Below are positions 31,235-40,160 of a DNA stretch of 43,882 nucleotides, piece by piece (positions within the stretch are counted from its first letter, which is position 1; each line of letters begins with the position of its first letter). A program made the translations under genes and the position numbers. Source of the DNA: Candidatus Wallbacteria bacterium (lineage in GTDB: Bacteria > Muiribacteriota > UBA6191 > JACPRK01). Location: NCBI GenBank assembly GCA_016190005.1, contig JACPRK010000116.1, positions 1 through 43,882 of the forward strand, in the 5' to 3' direction. Under the pieces are notes generated by a model. It had not been told where the DNA came from. It searched no databases and was given only the letters and a program-made list of their open reading frames with translations.

Positions 31235-32418
31235 CGCAGCCGCGCGAACGGACGGTGCTGGAGCTGCCGCTGCCCGGGCGGTCGGCTGTGGCGATGGCGC
31301 TGCTGCTGGGCGTGCCGCTCCTGGTGGCGTGGCGGTGTCCGGGCGTGCTGGCGCCCTTTCTGCTCTCGGGTGTGCTGGCGTATCTGCTCAACCCGCTGGT
31401 CGTCGCCATCCAGCACGTGATGCAGCGCATCCCGGTCCGGCTGACGTCCCGGCTGGGGCTGAGCTCGGCCGGAACGCGGGCGGCAGCGGTCTCACTGTTC
31501 TTCCTTTGGCTGGTGACGGTGGTCGCGCTCTTCGGGTTCCCGCTGATCGTCTCGGCCGCCTCGAACTTGTACGCGCTGGCGGATGCAGTCGGGTCACGCT
31601 CACCGGCGGAGTACCAAGTCCTTGTGCGGCAGGTGGCCCTGGAGTACAAGGCGAAGCTCGAGGGGATTCCGCTGGTGCGGGAGAGTCTCGAGAAGCTGAC
31701 GGCCGACTCCAACACGCTCGGAGCGATGGGGACGGTGGCCGACTCCCTGGCCCGGTTCCTGGGGCGGCAGCTCCAGGCGCTGGCTTCGCTGGCCATCGGC
31801 GTCTTCGCCGCCGGCGCCAGCCTGGCGGTTGTGCCGCTCCTGCTCTTCTACATGCTGGCCGACTGGGACCGTCTGCTGGGCGCGGTCGCGCGCGCTATCC
31901 CCGACGACTATCAGGACTGGTTCGAGGACTTCATGGGGCGGCTGGATCGGGCGCTGGGCGGTTACATCCGGGCGCAGCTGCTGATCTGCCTCATCTACGG
32001 GTTCGTGATGACGCTGGGGCTGGCGCTGATTGGCATTCCGTATGCGACCCTGCTGGGACCGCTGGCGGGCGCGGCCTGCTTCGTGCCGTACCTGGGGGCG
32101 GCGCTGGGTGTGGGCGCGGCGGCGTGCATTGCGCTGGTGCGCTGGGGGTTCACGATAGACGCGGCCGGCGCCCTGGGCGGGCTGGCCATCCTCTTCATGT
32201 GCGTCCAGGCGCTGGATGGACTGGTGCTGCAGCCAAGAATCATGGGAGGCCACGTGGGGCTCCACCCGATTGCCATCCTCTTCGCGCTGGCGCTGGGGCA
32301 AGATCTGGCAGGCCTCTACGGGCTCTTGCTGGCTCTGCCGGCCGCGGCGTTGCTGAAGGTGCTCCTCGCCGACGTGCAGCGGGTGCTGTACCGGCCTCCC
32401 GAGCCGGCGGCTACCTGA
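31231..32418 (+). CDS. AI-2E family permease (PerM/YdiK-like)
   Basis: A 395-residue inner-membrane protein of the AI-2E transporter family (PF01594 type): early helices MALLLGVPLLVAW and FLLSGVLAYLLNPLV, a soluble helical insert at about 115-190, then the diagnostic LLFYMLADWDRL, GYIRAQLLICLIYG and LLGPLAGAACFVPYLGAALG blocks and LQPRIMGGHVGLHPIAILFAL near the end. About eight membrane helices. Members export AI-2 or act as Na+/H+ antiporters; the substrate here is unknown. The GTG start is tentative because no strong ribosome site precedes it. Its stop overlaps the ddl stop by eight bases in convergent orientation. Confidence 0.88.
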   Translation: MTQPRERTVLELPLPGRSAVAMALLLGVPLLVAWRCPGVLAPFLLSGVLAYLLNPLVVAIQHVMQRIPVRLTSRLGLSSAGTRAAAVSLFFLWLVTVVALFGFPLIVSAASNLYALADAVGSRSPAEYQVLVRQVALEYKAKLEGIPLVRESLEKLTADSNTLGAMGTVADSLARFLGRQLQALASLAIGVFAAGASLAVVPLLLFYMLADWDRLLGAVARAIPDDYQDWFEDFMGRLDRALGGYIRAQLLICLIYGFVMTLGLALIGIPYATLLGPLAGAACFVPYLGAALGVGAAACIALVRWGFTIDAAGALGGLAILFMCVQALDGLVLQPRIMGGHVGLHPIAILFALALGQDLAGLYGLLLALPAAALLKVLLADVQRVLYRPPEPAAT

Positions 32419-33523
32419 GACCGGCTAGGTCGCGGCGTTCCCGGTACCGATCGAGCGCCAGGCCGATCAGCTTGTCCAGAAGCGCGGCGTACCCGACGCC
32501 AGAGGCCTCCCAGAGCTTGGCGAACACCGAGGTCGCGGTGAACCCGGGGATGGTGTTGATCTCGTTGACGAAGATCTTCCCCGAGGGCTTCTCGATGAAC
32601 ATGTCGAGCCGGGCCATCCCCTCGCACTCCAGGGCCCTGTAGGCCTCGCCCGCCAGCGCGCGGATCCGGGACGTGGTGTCGGCGTCGACTTTCGCGGGCG
32701 CCACCAGCTCCATGCGGCCGGGCGTGTACTTCGTCTCGTAGTCGTAGAACTCGCTCGTGTAGGTGATCTCGCCGGGCACCGAGACTTCCGGCTGGGCGTT
32801 GCCGATGACGCTGCACTCGATCTCGCGGCAGGCGATGCCGCGCTCGACGATGACGCGCGTATCGTAGGCCAGCGCCGCCTGGAGCGCACGCGGCAGTGAC
32901 TCCGGGTCCTTCACCTTGGTCATGCCCACGCTGGAGCCACCGTTGGCCGGCTTCACGAAGCACGGCATGCCGAGCTTCGAGGCGATCGCCTCAACGGCCG
33001 CCCTCACGGCTGCTTCGGTCTCGAGCTCCGTCTTGCGGAACCCGAGCCAGTCGACGACCGGCAGACCGCTCGCGGCGAGCAGCTTCTTCATCACGATCTT
33101 GTCCATCCCCACCGCGCTGGCGAGCACACCCGCCCCGACGTAGGGGACGCCGGCCATCTCCAGCAGCCCCTGAAGCGTGCCGTCCTCACCGTAGGTGCCG
33201 TGCACGAGCGGAATGGCCACGTCCAGCGAATCGCCGACGACGTCAGCCAGAACGACGCTCTTGTCGGCGGCCGCAACCGGCAGAGGCGACTCGTCAGGCG
33301 CCGCCGGCGCTGCCGGGAGCGCCGCCACGGTGACGCCGGCCTCCAGGAAGCGTGCTGGCTCGGCAGCGACCAACCATCGGCCTTCCCGGCTGATGGCGAT
33401 CGGGACGACCTCGTACTTGGAGCGGTCGAGAGAGTCGACGAGGGAGGTTGCCGAGGCCACGGAGACCAGGTGCTCTCCCGAGCGCCCGCCATAGATGATT
33501 CCGACGCGAAGTTTTCTGGACAT
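32411..33523 (-). CDS. ddl: D-alanine--D-alanine ligase
   Basis: A 370-residue cytoplasmic ATP-grasp enzyme joining two D-Ala for peptidoglycan. N-terminal GIIYGGRSGEHLVSVASA, the MDKIVMKKLLAASGLPV central block, the FVKPANGGSSVGMTKV ATP-binding strand, ARLDMFIEK with a metal-binding Asp, and the metal/substrate motif FVNEINTIPGFTATSVF are all present. ATG 33523 is chosen over TTG 33529. The Ddl length is slightly longer than usual because of an Ala/Pro-rich loop near residues 70-85. It shares eight bases at its stop with the AI-2E permease. No mur genes adjoin, so it is a solitary ddl. Confidence 0.95.
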   Translation of the reverse strand: MSRKLRVGIIYGGRSGEHLVSVASATSLVDSLDRSKYEVVPIAISREGRWLVAAEPARFLEAGVTVAALPAAPAAPDESPLPVAAADKSVVLADVVGDSLDVAIPLVHGTYGEDGTLQGLLEMAGVPYVGAGVLASAVGMDKIVMKKLLAASGLPVVDWLGFRKTELETEAAVRAAVEAIASKLGMPCFVKPANGGSSVGMTKVKDPESLPRALQAALAYDTRVIVERGIACREIECSVIGNAQPEVSVPGEITYTSEFYDYETKYTPGRMELVAPAKVDADTTSRIRALAGEAYRALECEGMARLDMFIEKPSGKIFVNEINTIPGFTATSVFAKLWEASGVGYAALLDKLIGLALDRYRERRDLAGLR

Positions 33524-33599
33524 GATCAACTACTTCTATCGGAAGGCGGGCGGGCAAGGGAAACCGCTCGGGGAAAAATCGGTCTCCCTTGCGCCGTTC

Positions 33600-35099
33600 T
33601 CAGCGGCCCTTGCCCGCGGCCGGCGGGGCCTCGAAGTCGCGGTACGGAGGCCATCGGACCGTCTCGCCCTTGGCGGAGGTGTACTCGAAGTGGTATGTCC
33701 GGGCCGCGGCCGGCAGGTTGCCGGAGAAGATCGTCGTCTGGCCGGCGACCGCGGGGAGGTCGGTCGACTGGATGGCGCCGTCGGTGGTGGCATAGACGGC
33801 CGAGACGCTGGAGACGTTCTCGTCGGGCCACAGCTCCCGGTTGAGGCTGACTTCGACGGGGAACCCGGAGGGCTCGGACGCCGCCGGCGGGGTGTGGGCC
33901 ATCCGGGGGAACGGGTCCTCGCAGTTCTTCAGCATGAACATGCAGGCCGCGGCGTTCTTCTCGGTGATTTCGGGGACTTCGCTCTCGCTGGGCACGAAAG
34001 TCTGGCCGAGCTCGATGGTGAAAGAGAGGGCGCCGGTCTCGCCGTACATGAAGTCGTCGTAGTCGCCGCTGGAGGGGTAGAGGTCGCTGCTCTTCTCGGC
34101 GGTGTACCCATTCAACTCGGCCATCGCCTGGGCGTACTTCTTGAAGATCGCCTCGCGGGGGGCGGCGATATGCTCCTCGGAGTAGCTCCAGGGCCACATC
34201 ACGAGCTCGCTATAGCTGTGGAAGCTGATGTCGGCGGCGAACTTCTCGCGGCGGGCCAGGTCGCGGATGGCGGACGTCTCGGCCTCGGAGAATCCAGAGG
34301 CGCCTCGGTAGGTATCGCTGTCGGGCCAGGTGCTGGCGCCGGCGCCGCCCCACTTGTAACCGTAGTTCCTGTTGGGGTCGACACCGAAGCTGTTGTTCGC
34401 GTGCTTGCGGCGGTTCTTGCGCCACATCTTGTACTGGGTCTGGGAGTGGGTGACGCCGTCGGGGTTGAGGATCGGGACGATCCAGGTGACGCGGCTGTCG
34501 ACGAGAGCTTTGACGGCCGGGTCGGTGGCGTAGCCGGTGACGAGCTTCTTGGCCAGGGCCAGGGGGACCTCGATGGAGATCCACTCGCGGGAGTGGTGCG
34601 CGCCGCAGAAGAGGAATCTGGGCTTGCCGGCGGCCTTGGCGCCCTGGGGACCGACGATCAGGGCCTCGATGTCGCGGCCCTCGATGGTCTTGCCGATCGA
34701 CTCGGTGCGGCAGATCTCGGGGTACTTGGCGGCGTACTCGGCCAGCTCGTCGTGCGCTTCCTTCACGGTGTGGTAGACGCCCAGGTCGGGAGTTGCGCGG
34801 AAGGGGTCGAGCAGGGTGTCGAGGTCCTTGACCAGGACTTCGCGCTTGTCGAAGCGGGTCAGGACGCGCTGGATCTCGGCTGCGGCCTGGGTGGAGACCT
34901 CGTCATCGGAGGGGACGACCACCTCGAGCCACTTGTCGCCGTGGCGCACGATGTCGGCGCCCGAGTTGGCGAGCGCGCGGACGTCGGCCTTGCTGCTGTA
35001 ATAAACGCGCAACAGCTGGGCGGCCGGCGAGGCGTCGAGTGCCGGCGCGAGGAGCAACAGGGAGAGGGACCAACCGAGCAGGGGCCTGAGGTGGTTCAT
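33600..35099 (-). CDS. Secreted M14 zinc carboxypeptidase (second copy)
   Basis: A 499-residue protein with signal peptide at 1-23 and an N-terminal prodomain to about residue 100. The M14 domain has His-169 and Glu-172 (HHSREWISIE), NPDG, DPNRNYGYKW, SFHSYSELVMWPWSY with the third zinc His, and FTIELGQTF with the catalytic Glu. GGAGAG is positioned before ATG 35099. Unlike the copy at 21653, DPNRN replaces DLNRN and the sequence is closer to metazoan-type carboxypeptidase A/B. The C-terminal 95 residues look like a beta-sandwich domain (FPVEVSLN, TYHFEYTSAKG), often found on secreted peptidases. A TTGTCA/TATCCT promoter lies upstream. Confidence 0.93.
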   Translation of the reverse strand: MNHLRPLLGWSLSLLLLAPALDASPAAQLLRVYYSSKADVRALANSGADIVRHGDKWLEVVVPSDDEVSTQAAAEIQRVLTRFDKREVLVKDLDTLLDPFRATPDLGVYHTVKEAHDELAEYAAKYPEICRTESIGKTIEGRDIEALIVGPQGAKAAGKPRFLFCGAHHSREWISIEVPLALAKKLVTGYATDPAVKALVDSRVTWIVPILNPDGVTHSQTQYKMWRKNRRKHANNSFGVDPNRNYGYKWGGAGASTWPDSDTYRGASGFSEAETSAIRDLARREKFAADISFHSYSELVMWPWSYSEEHIAAPREAIFKKYAQAMAELNGYTAEKSSDLYPSSGDYDDFMYGETGALSFTIELGQTFVPSESEVPEITEKNAAACMFMLKNCEDPFPRMAHTPPAASEPSGFPVEVSLNRELWPDENVSSVSAVYATTDGAIQSTDLPAVAGQTTIFSGNLPAAARTYHFEYTSAKGETVRWPPYRDFEAPPAAGKGR

Positions 35100-35218
35100 G
35101 TGTCTCTCCGGGGGGCGGGGGTTCTCTCCCGCTCACGTTCCAGGCCGTCCGGACGCCGGCGCTCGTCTCCCGGGCCTTGCTCTCGTGTTCCCTACGGGCC
35201 ATTGAAGGCGAGCGCGAA

Positions 35219-35247
35219 AGGATAGCAGGTCGCATCGAGCATGACAA
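35219..35247 (-). promoter_or_regulatory. Sigma-70 promoter of the second M14 gene
   Basis: On the minus strand TTGTCA (35242-35247) is followed after exactly 17 bases by TATCCT (35219-35224). A start near 35211 gives a leader of about 112 bases with GGAGAG before the ATG. The remaining bases to 35339 show no other feature. Confidence 0.5.
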
Positions 35248-35339
35248 GTGGACAGAGCGAAAAAATGGCCGCCGGCGCCGGGTGGGGATGCCGATAGCTG
35301 AATAGAAGAGGACGCGCTTCGCGCCCGGGAGGAAGTCGC

Positions 35340-35474
35340 ATGGAGATCACGCTGTTCACCGATTCCGTCAAGTGCACCGCCTGCGGCGAGCTCGACATGG
35401 CCCGCGGGCTCAAGAAGAAGAACGGGAACTGGTACTGCCCCAAGTGCGTGCAGCACCACTTCCCGGCGAGCTGA
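35340..35474 (+). CDS. Small zinc-ribbon protein (44 residues)
   Basis: Reads MEITLFTDSVKCTACGELDM to start and contains two CxxC pairs, CTAC and CPKC, spaced 20 residues apart, as in rubredoxin-like or zinc-ribbon knuckles. It is Lys-rich between the pairs (GLKKKNGNWY) and ends QHHFPAS. A strong GGGAGGAAG ribosome site lies seven bases before the ATG, which supports a real gene. It is on the same strand as, and 72 bases before, the ABC ATPase. Function unknown; a metal-binding or nucleic-acid-binding accessory is possible. Confidence 0.7.
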   Translation: MEITLFTDSVKCTACGELDMARGLKKKNGNWYCPKCVQHHFPAS

Positions 35475-35546
35475 AGCTCCAGGCGCGGGGGGGGGCGGGT
35501 GTGGGAGAATGGAGCTCCCTGTTCCCGGTGTCACCCTCCGACTAGC

Positions 35547-36290
35547 TTGAACTCCGTACTCGTCCTCGAGGACGTCACCAAGTCCTACGGCGGCCGTCAG
35601 ATCTTGCGAGGCATCTCGCTGGAGCTGGCCGCGGGGCAGATCCTCGGGTACTTCGGGTTGAACGGCGCCGGCAAGTCGACGACGAACCGTATCCTGCTCG
35701 GGTTCGCCCGTCCGACGGCGGGGCGCTGCCGGCTGCTGGGATTCGACGCGGGGGATCGGCGGGCGCTGGCCCGTTCGGGGTACCTGCCGGAGAGCCCGCA
35801 CTACCACGACTATCTGACTGGGTGGGAGATCCTGGAGTACGCCGCGTGCCTCTACGGAGTGCCGCGTGCCGAGCGGACCGGGCGGGCGGAAGCGGCGGCC
35901 GCACGAGTCGTCCTGGCGCCGGAAGCGCTCGGGCGGCGGGTCGGCACCTACTCGAAGGGGATGCGCCAGCGGCTGGGGCTGGCGCAGGCGCTGCTCCATG
36001 ACCCGGCTTTCCTCTTGCTCGACGAGCCCTTCACGGGCCTCGACCCGGTCGGCCGAGCCATGCTCAAGGAGCTCCTGCGGCAGTATCGATCGGGCGGAGG
36101 CACCGTGTTCTTCAGCAGCCACCAGCTCCTCGACGCCCAGGAGATCTGCGATCGAGCCGCCATCCTCCATCGAGGCCGGCTCGTGGCGGACGCCAGCCTT
36201 TCGGAGCTCGAAGCTAGCCACCCTGGCCTCACGCTCGAGCAGATTTTCCTCCGCCACGTCGGAGGCGACGCCGAGAGCGACCGCGACTGA
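35547..36290 (+). CDS. ABC transporter ATP-binding protein (ABC-2 exporter type)
   Basis: A 247-residue ATPase from TTG 35547, the codon that puts the family's first strand (VLVLEDVTKSYG) at the N-terminus; GTG 35499 is an alternative with 16 odd extra residues. Walker A GLNGAGKST at 37-45, Q-loop-region GYLPESPHYHDYLTGWEILEY, signature YSKGMRQRLGLAQ, Walker B AFLLLDEPF, D-loop GLDP, and H-loop SSHQL are all intact. The arrangement and the neighbouring membrane protein without its own ATPase match ABC-2 exporters for lipids, drugs or extracellular polymers. It is followed after 19 bases by the permease gene. Confidence 0.93.
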   Translation: MNSVLVLEDVTKSYGGRQILRGISLELAAGQILGYFGLNGAGKSTTNRILLGFARPTAGRCRLLGFDAGDRRALARSGYLPESPHYHDYLTGWEILEYAACLYGVPRAERTGRAEAAAARVVLAPEALGRRVGTYSKGMRQRLGLAQALLHDPAFLLLDEPFTGLDPVGRAMLKELLRQYRSGGGTVFFSSHQLLDAQEICDRAAILHRGRLVADASLSELEASHPGLTLEQIFLRHVGGDAESDRD

Positions 36291-36309
36291 GACCGGTGAA
36301 CGACGACCG

Positions 36310-37074
36310 ATGAACGCTGCGCTCACTATCGCCCGCTTCACGCTCAAGAAGGCGCTTCGTGAACGGCTCTACGTGGTCTTCTTCATCGTGACCGCCGTCC
36401 TCATCGGGGCGGGCGGGTCCGTGTCCTTCTTCGAGACCGGGGTCCAGGTCAAGTTCCTGAAGGACGTCTCGATGTTCATCCTGGCGGCCTTCGGCTTCTT
36501 GCTGGCGCTGTTCGCGGCCAGCGATCTCTTGCCGCATGAGCTGGAGACTCGCGGCATCCAGTTCATCGTCAGCAAGCCGGCCGGCTGGCGAGAGGTGGTC
36601 GCCGGCAAGTACCTGGCGCTCGTGGCGCTCTTGGCCGGGAACCTGGCGCCGCTCATCGCCGAGATGTTCGCGCTGGTCTGGCTCTACTCGGGCCGGCCGC
36701 ACCTGGACATGCTGGCCGGGGCGGGTCTGGTGGTCGTCGAGATGGCCGTCTACGGGGCGCTGGTGATGCTGCTCTCGGTGCTGGCGTCGCGGCTGGTAAC
36801 GCTCTTCGGCGCGCTGCTCGTTTACGTGGTGGCGCACCTGTCCGACTGGGTGACGGGCACGTTCCTGGCCAGCTCTCCCGGCTGGCTGCGCGCGTGTGCC
36901 GGCGCGCTGCTGGCGCTCTCGCCGGACCTCTCGCACTTCGACAGCCGATTCGTGGTGGTGCACCAGTACGCCGTGCCGGCCGATTTCCTGGGACTTCTGC
37001 TGGTCTATGGCGCCGTCTACTCCGTGGCGGCGCTGCTGGCTTGCTGTCTGGTGCTGGAGTCGAAGGAGCTTTAG
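36310..37074 (+). CDS. ABC-2 type permease
   Basis: A 254-residue membrane protein with about six hydrophobic helices: near 22-37, 52-70, 102-125, 137-165, 170-200 and 232-250. It has the ABC-2 layout, a cytoplasmic N-terminus (MNAALTIARFTLKKALRERLY), then a membrane helix and SDLLPHELETRGIQFIVSKP, which fits the coupling segment that touches the ATPase. ATG 36310 lies 19 bases after the ATPase stop. The substrate is unknown. The TPR gene begins two bases after the stop codon, so all belong to one operon. Confidence 0.88.
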   Translation: MNAALTIARFTLKKALRERLYVVFFIVTAVLIGAGGSVSFFETGVQVKFLKDVSMFILAAFGFLLALFAASDLLPHELETRGIQFIVSKPAGWREVVAGKYLALVALLAGNLAPLIAEMFALVWLYSGRPHLDMLAGAGLVVVEMAVYGALVMLLSVLASRLVTLFGALLVYVVAHLSDWVTGTFLASSPGWLRACAGALLALSPDLSHFDSRFVVVHQYAVPADFLGLLLVYGAVYSVAALLACCLVLESKEL

Positions 37075-37075
37075 G

Positions 37076-38035
37076 ATGAATCGGCTCCGGAACTTCGCGC
37101 CGCTGTGGCTGGCGCTTCTTCTGCCGCTCCTTGCGACGGGTTGGGGACTCGATCGCGCGCTCGACTCCTACGACCCGGCGGAGCCCGCGGCCGGACCTGC
37201 GGCCGGGCTTCTCCGCTCCTTTCTCGGCAATCTCTCCTACCAGGCACGCGGCCTGCTCTCCCGGCTGCTCTACCTCAAGATCGACCGCTACGTCCACGAA
37301 GGCGAGAAGGTTCGCTTCGGCGACGGCGCCGTCGGGATCACGATGGCGGGCAATACGGAGATCGTGCCCCTCTACGGCCTGATCACCTACCTCGACCCCC
37401 ACTTCATCGAGGCCTTCAGTCTGGGCGGCAACCACCTGATCTACGGCCTGGCGAAGCACCAGGAAGGGCTGGCGCTCCTGGAGGCGGGAGTCGAGCTCAA
37501 CCCGGAGGATCCTCTCACCTCGGAGTTGCTCGGCCAGATCGCCGTCCACCATTCGGCCGATCTCAACCGGCCCGCCGAGGCGATCCCCTACCTGCTGCGA
37601 GCCTATGAGCTGAGGAGCCGGCTGGGCGCCGAAGAGGTCCCCAGAGGGTTCGTCTTCGCCACCGACCTGCTGGCCGGGTTACTGGCCGTGAACTACTTCC
37701 GGGCCGGCGACCGCACCCGGGCCCTGGGCTGGCTCGAGCACCCCAATCGCCTCGATTCCGGCCACGAAATCTACTCCGCGCTGGGCGTGCGGCCACCCGA
37801 CGTGCGACCGGCGCATCGCGAAGCGGAGGCGCACGGCCACGACCACATCGAGGGCCGCAGCTCTGTCGACCGCGAGCTGCCCAGACCCTTCAAACCCCGC
37901 TGGTGGGAAGACCCGCCGGCCGTGGCCCGGTTCCACCGAAGCCTGGCGATCGGCGTGGCGCTGGAGCTGCTCCTGGCAGCGGGTGGCCGAGGCAGGTCCG
38001 CCGGAAGTCCAGGGCGAGTTGCGGGGAGCCAGTAG
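37076..38035 (+). CDS. Membrane-anchored TPR-like protein
   Basis: A 319-residue protein. One N-terminal membrane segment (PLWLALLLPLLATGWGL) serves as anchor or signal. Residues about 55-230 are helical with TPR-like pairs: FSLGGNHLIYGLAKHQEGLALLEAGVELNPEDP and a second unit around EAIPYLLRAYELRSRLG. The C-terminal part is less ordered and has a His-rich run, HREAEAHGHDH, that could bind metal, then a weak hydrophobic segment near 298-310. ATG 37076 lies directly after the permease stop, with AAGGAG at 37062. It probably works with the exporter in the periplasm. No catalytic motif is visible. Confidence 0.8.
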   Translation: MNRLRNFAPLWLALLLPLLATGWGLDRALDSYDPAEPAAGPAAGLLRSFLGNLSYQARGLLSRLLYLKIDRYVHEGEKVRFGDGAVGITMAGNTEIVPLYGLITYLDPHFIEAFSLGGNHLIYGLAKHQEGLALLEAGVELNPEDPLTSELLGQIAVHHSADLNRPAEAIPYLLRAYELRSRLGAEEVPRGFVFATDLLAGLLAVNYFRAGDRTRALGWLEHPNRLDSGHEIYSALGVRPPDVRPAHREAEAHGHDHIEGRSSVDRELPRPFKPRWWEDPPAVARFHRSLAIGVALELLLAAGGRGRSAGSPGRVAGSQ

Positions 38036-38050
38036 CGAGGTGCCGGACGC

Positions 38051-40153
38051 TTGAAGCAGGCGCTGCAATACATCCGATATGCCTTCTGGCCGGCGCTGGT
38101 GCTTGCGCCCTGGCTGGTCGTGCTGACGTGGGTGCCGCCGACGGGAGTCCGGCCGCCCCTGGGAAACCCGATCTTCACTTACTTCCTGGCGTTCGTGCTG
38201 GTGGTCGGCGTGATCCTCTCGGTGATCCTGCGGCACCTGATCCAGAGGAGCAAACGCCAGGCGGCGCACCCGGCGAAGATCTACACCTTCATGGAGGAGG
38301 TCCTGCGGACCGACCCGACGGCCGAGCGGCTCCACGAGGCCGGGCTCTTCTGTTTCGAGGCCGGCGAGTGGGAGCGGGCGATCACCTACCTGGCGCGCGT
38401 GGGGCCGGAGGCCCTCGAGCTCTACAGGTCGGCCCGCTACCACCTGCTGCTGGCCTTGCTGGAGCTCGGCCGATTCGACGAAGCTTCTCGGCTCCAGGGC
38501 GAGCTTCCCGCCGACTTCTTCACCAGCGACCAGCGCTACAACATCGCGCTGGCCTACAAGAAGCACGCCTTCCTGGCCCGGGCCAAGGAGCAGTTCCTCA
38601 AGCTCTTCCTGATGGACATCGGCTTCCGCGACGTGAGCCAGCAGCTCCAGGAGATCGGCGACATGGAACGCTCCCGGCGGCTGGCGCCCGCGTACGCCTT
38701 CCTGGACGGCGCAATCTCGGAGCGCTACTCGGACCTGGCCGTGCGCGAGGACCGCGGGCAGAGCGTGGTCTGCGAGGCGCTCGATCGCGACCTGGGCCGC
38801 CAGGTCGTGCTGCGCGCGCTCAAGCCCGAGCACGCCGACGAGGGCGCGATCGACGCCTTCCTCAGCGAAGCGCGCGCGCTAGCCGCCTGGGACCACCCGT
38901 GCATCCTGAAGGTCTACGACATCCGCAAGGACCGGCTGCCGTACTTCTGCGTCGAGTCCTTCGACGGCAGGTCGCTGCCCGAGCTGGCCGGCGCCCCCTT
39001 GCCCGAGCGGGTCGAGTGGCTCCGCCGCCTGGTCGACCTCGCCGAGAAGACCGGCGGATTCGAACCGGCGCGCGTGCTGGCCAACGACCGGGGCGAGCTC
39101 AGGCTGGCTTCGATGCCCGCGGCGCCGGCAACGGTGCCCTACGCCTTCCTGGCCCAGCTGGCCGCGCCCGGCGGCCCGGCGTCTCCTGTCATCGAGCACG
39201 CGGCCAAGGGCCTTCAGATGTTGCTGGAAGCCGGCGCCTCCACTTCCGAGATCCGTCGCGGAGTGGACGTCCTCGACACCGTCCTGAGGCTCGACGCCGA
39301 GGAGCGGGAGCGGACGGCCGTGGCCAACTGCGTGCGCTGGCTGGAGCACGTGCACCGGCACTGGATTCACGGTCTGAAGAGCAAGTTCTCGGTCATCAAG
39401 CGGTTCCCCGGAGAGCCGAGCAAGGCTGTGTCGATTTTCGGCCGGGAGGCCAATCTCCTGGAGGTCGACAAGATGCTCGCGGCGCTAGAGGAGCAGACCC
39501 GCCAGCGGCCCGCGATGCCGGCGCGGGCGGTGCCGGAGCTGACAGCGCTCCTGGAGCAGGTGGAGCGGCTCGAGCTCCAGGAACTGCGGGGGCAGGTCGC
39601 GCGGATCGCCCAGCTCTCCGAGGGAGAGGCCGGTCGGTTGCTCTCGGAAGTTTCGGAGCGCTTCGTCGGGCTGTCGGTAGGAATTGCCCGGTTCCTGGAG
39701 ACCCTCGAGGTCGACCTGGCGCAGCTGGTCGAGCTGGTTTCGCGGGGCGCGGGCGGTTCAGCGCAGATGGTCTTCGAGGAGGCCGGGGAGGCCGGCTGGA
39801 CCGTGCGAACGGCGCGGCCCGAGGAGCTCAGGCACGATCTGAAAACGATCCTGGAGGACGCGGTCCACAACGCCGTCGAGGCTGGTGCCCAGGCGGTGAC
39901 GTTCGGTCTCTTCCGCGGAGGCGACCGCCGCTACGTGGCCGTCGTGGTCGAGGATGACGGGCCGGGTCTCCCCGAGGGACTGGCCGAGCGGCTCGCCCGC
40001 GAGCGATACTCGACCAAGCCCGGCGGGACGGGGACGGGGCTTTCGACCTCGATGCACCTGGCCGAGCGCCACGGCGGCGTGCTGGCCGTCGCCAACCGGA
40101 GCCACGGCCGTGGCGCCCGCGTGGAGATCAACCTGCCGACGATGGCGGAATGA
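38051..40153 (+). CDS. Sensor kinase with TPR, Ser/Thr pseudokinase and HATPase domains
   Basis: A 700-residue fusion starting at TTG 38051 (GAGG at 38037-38040). Two membrane helices (about 12-28 and 43-62), then TPR-like helices (about 85-205). Residues about 230-400 resemble a eukaryotic-like kinase: LGRQVVLRALKPE strand, conserved Glu-273 (FLSEARALAAWDHPCILKVYD). The invariant Lys is Arg-255, the HRD/N positions are Thr-Gly-Gly and Arg-341 (GGFEPARVLANDRGEL), and DFG is Ala-Ser-Met (353-355), so it is a pseudokinase. Coiled coil follows at about 480-560. The HATPase is intact: ILEDAVHNAVEAGA (Asn-607), EDDGPGLPEG, TGTGLSTSMHLAERHGG. Candidate phosphoacceptor: His-440 in WIHGLKSKF. The NtrC-type regulator follows seven bases after the stop. 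Position matches PilS. Confidence 0.88.
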   Translation: MKQALQYIRYAFWPALVLAPWLVVLTWVPPTGVRPPLGNPIFTYFLAFVLVVGVILSVILRHLIQRSKRQAAHPAKIYTFMEEVLRTDPTAERLHEAGLFCFEAGEWERAITYLARVGPEALELYRSARYHLLLALLELGRFDEASRLQGELPADFFTSDQRYNIALAYKKHAFLARAKEQFLKLFLMDIGFRDVSQQLQEIGDMERSRRLAPAYAFLDGAISERYSDLAVREDRGQSVVCEALDRDLGRQVVLRALKPEHADEGAIDAFLSEARALAAWDHPCILKVYDIRKDRLPYFCVESFDGRSLPELAGAPLPERVEWLRRLVDLAEKTGGFEPARVLANDRGELRLASMPAAPATVPYAFLAQLAAPGGPASPVIEHAAKGLQMLLEAGASTSEIRRGVDVLDTVLRLDAEERERTAVANCVRWLEHVHRHWIHGLKSKFSVIKRFPGEPSKAVSIFGREANLLEVDKMLAALEEQTRQRPAMPARAVPELTALLEQVERLELQELRGQVARIAQLSEGEAGRLLSEVSERFVGLSVGIARFLETLEVDLAQLVELVSRGAGGSAQMVFEEAGEAGWTVRTARPEELRHDLKTILEDAVHNAVEAGAQAVTFGLFRGGDRRYVAVVVEDDGPGLPEGLAERLARERYSTKPGGTGTGLSTSMHLAERHGGVLAVANRSHGRGARVEINLPTMAE

Positions 40154-40160
40154 GGCCCTG

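Noticed and set aside
32411..32418. Eight-base overlap of the permease and ddl stop codons
   Set aside because: Short convergent overlaps are common and need no special explanation.
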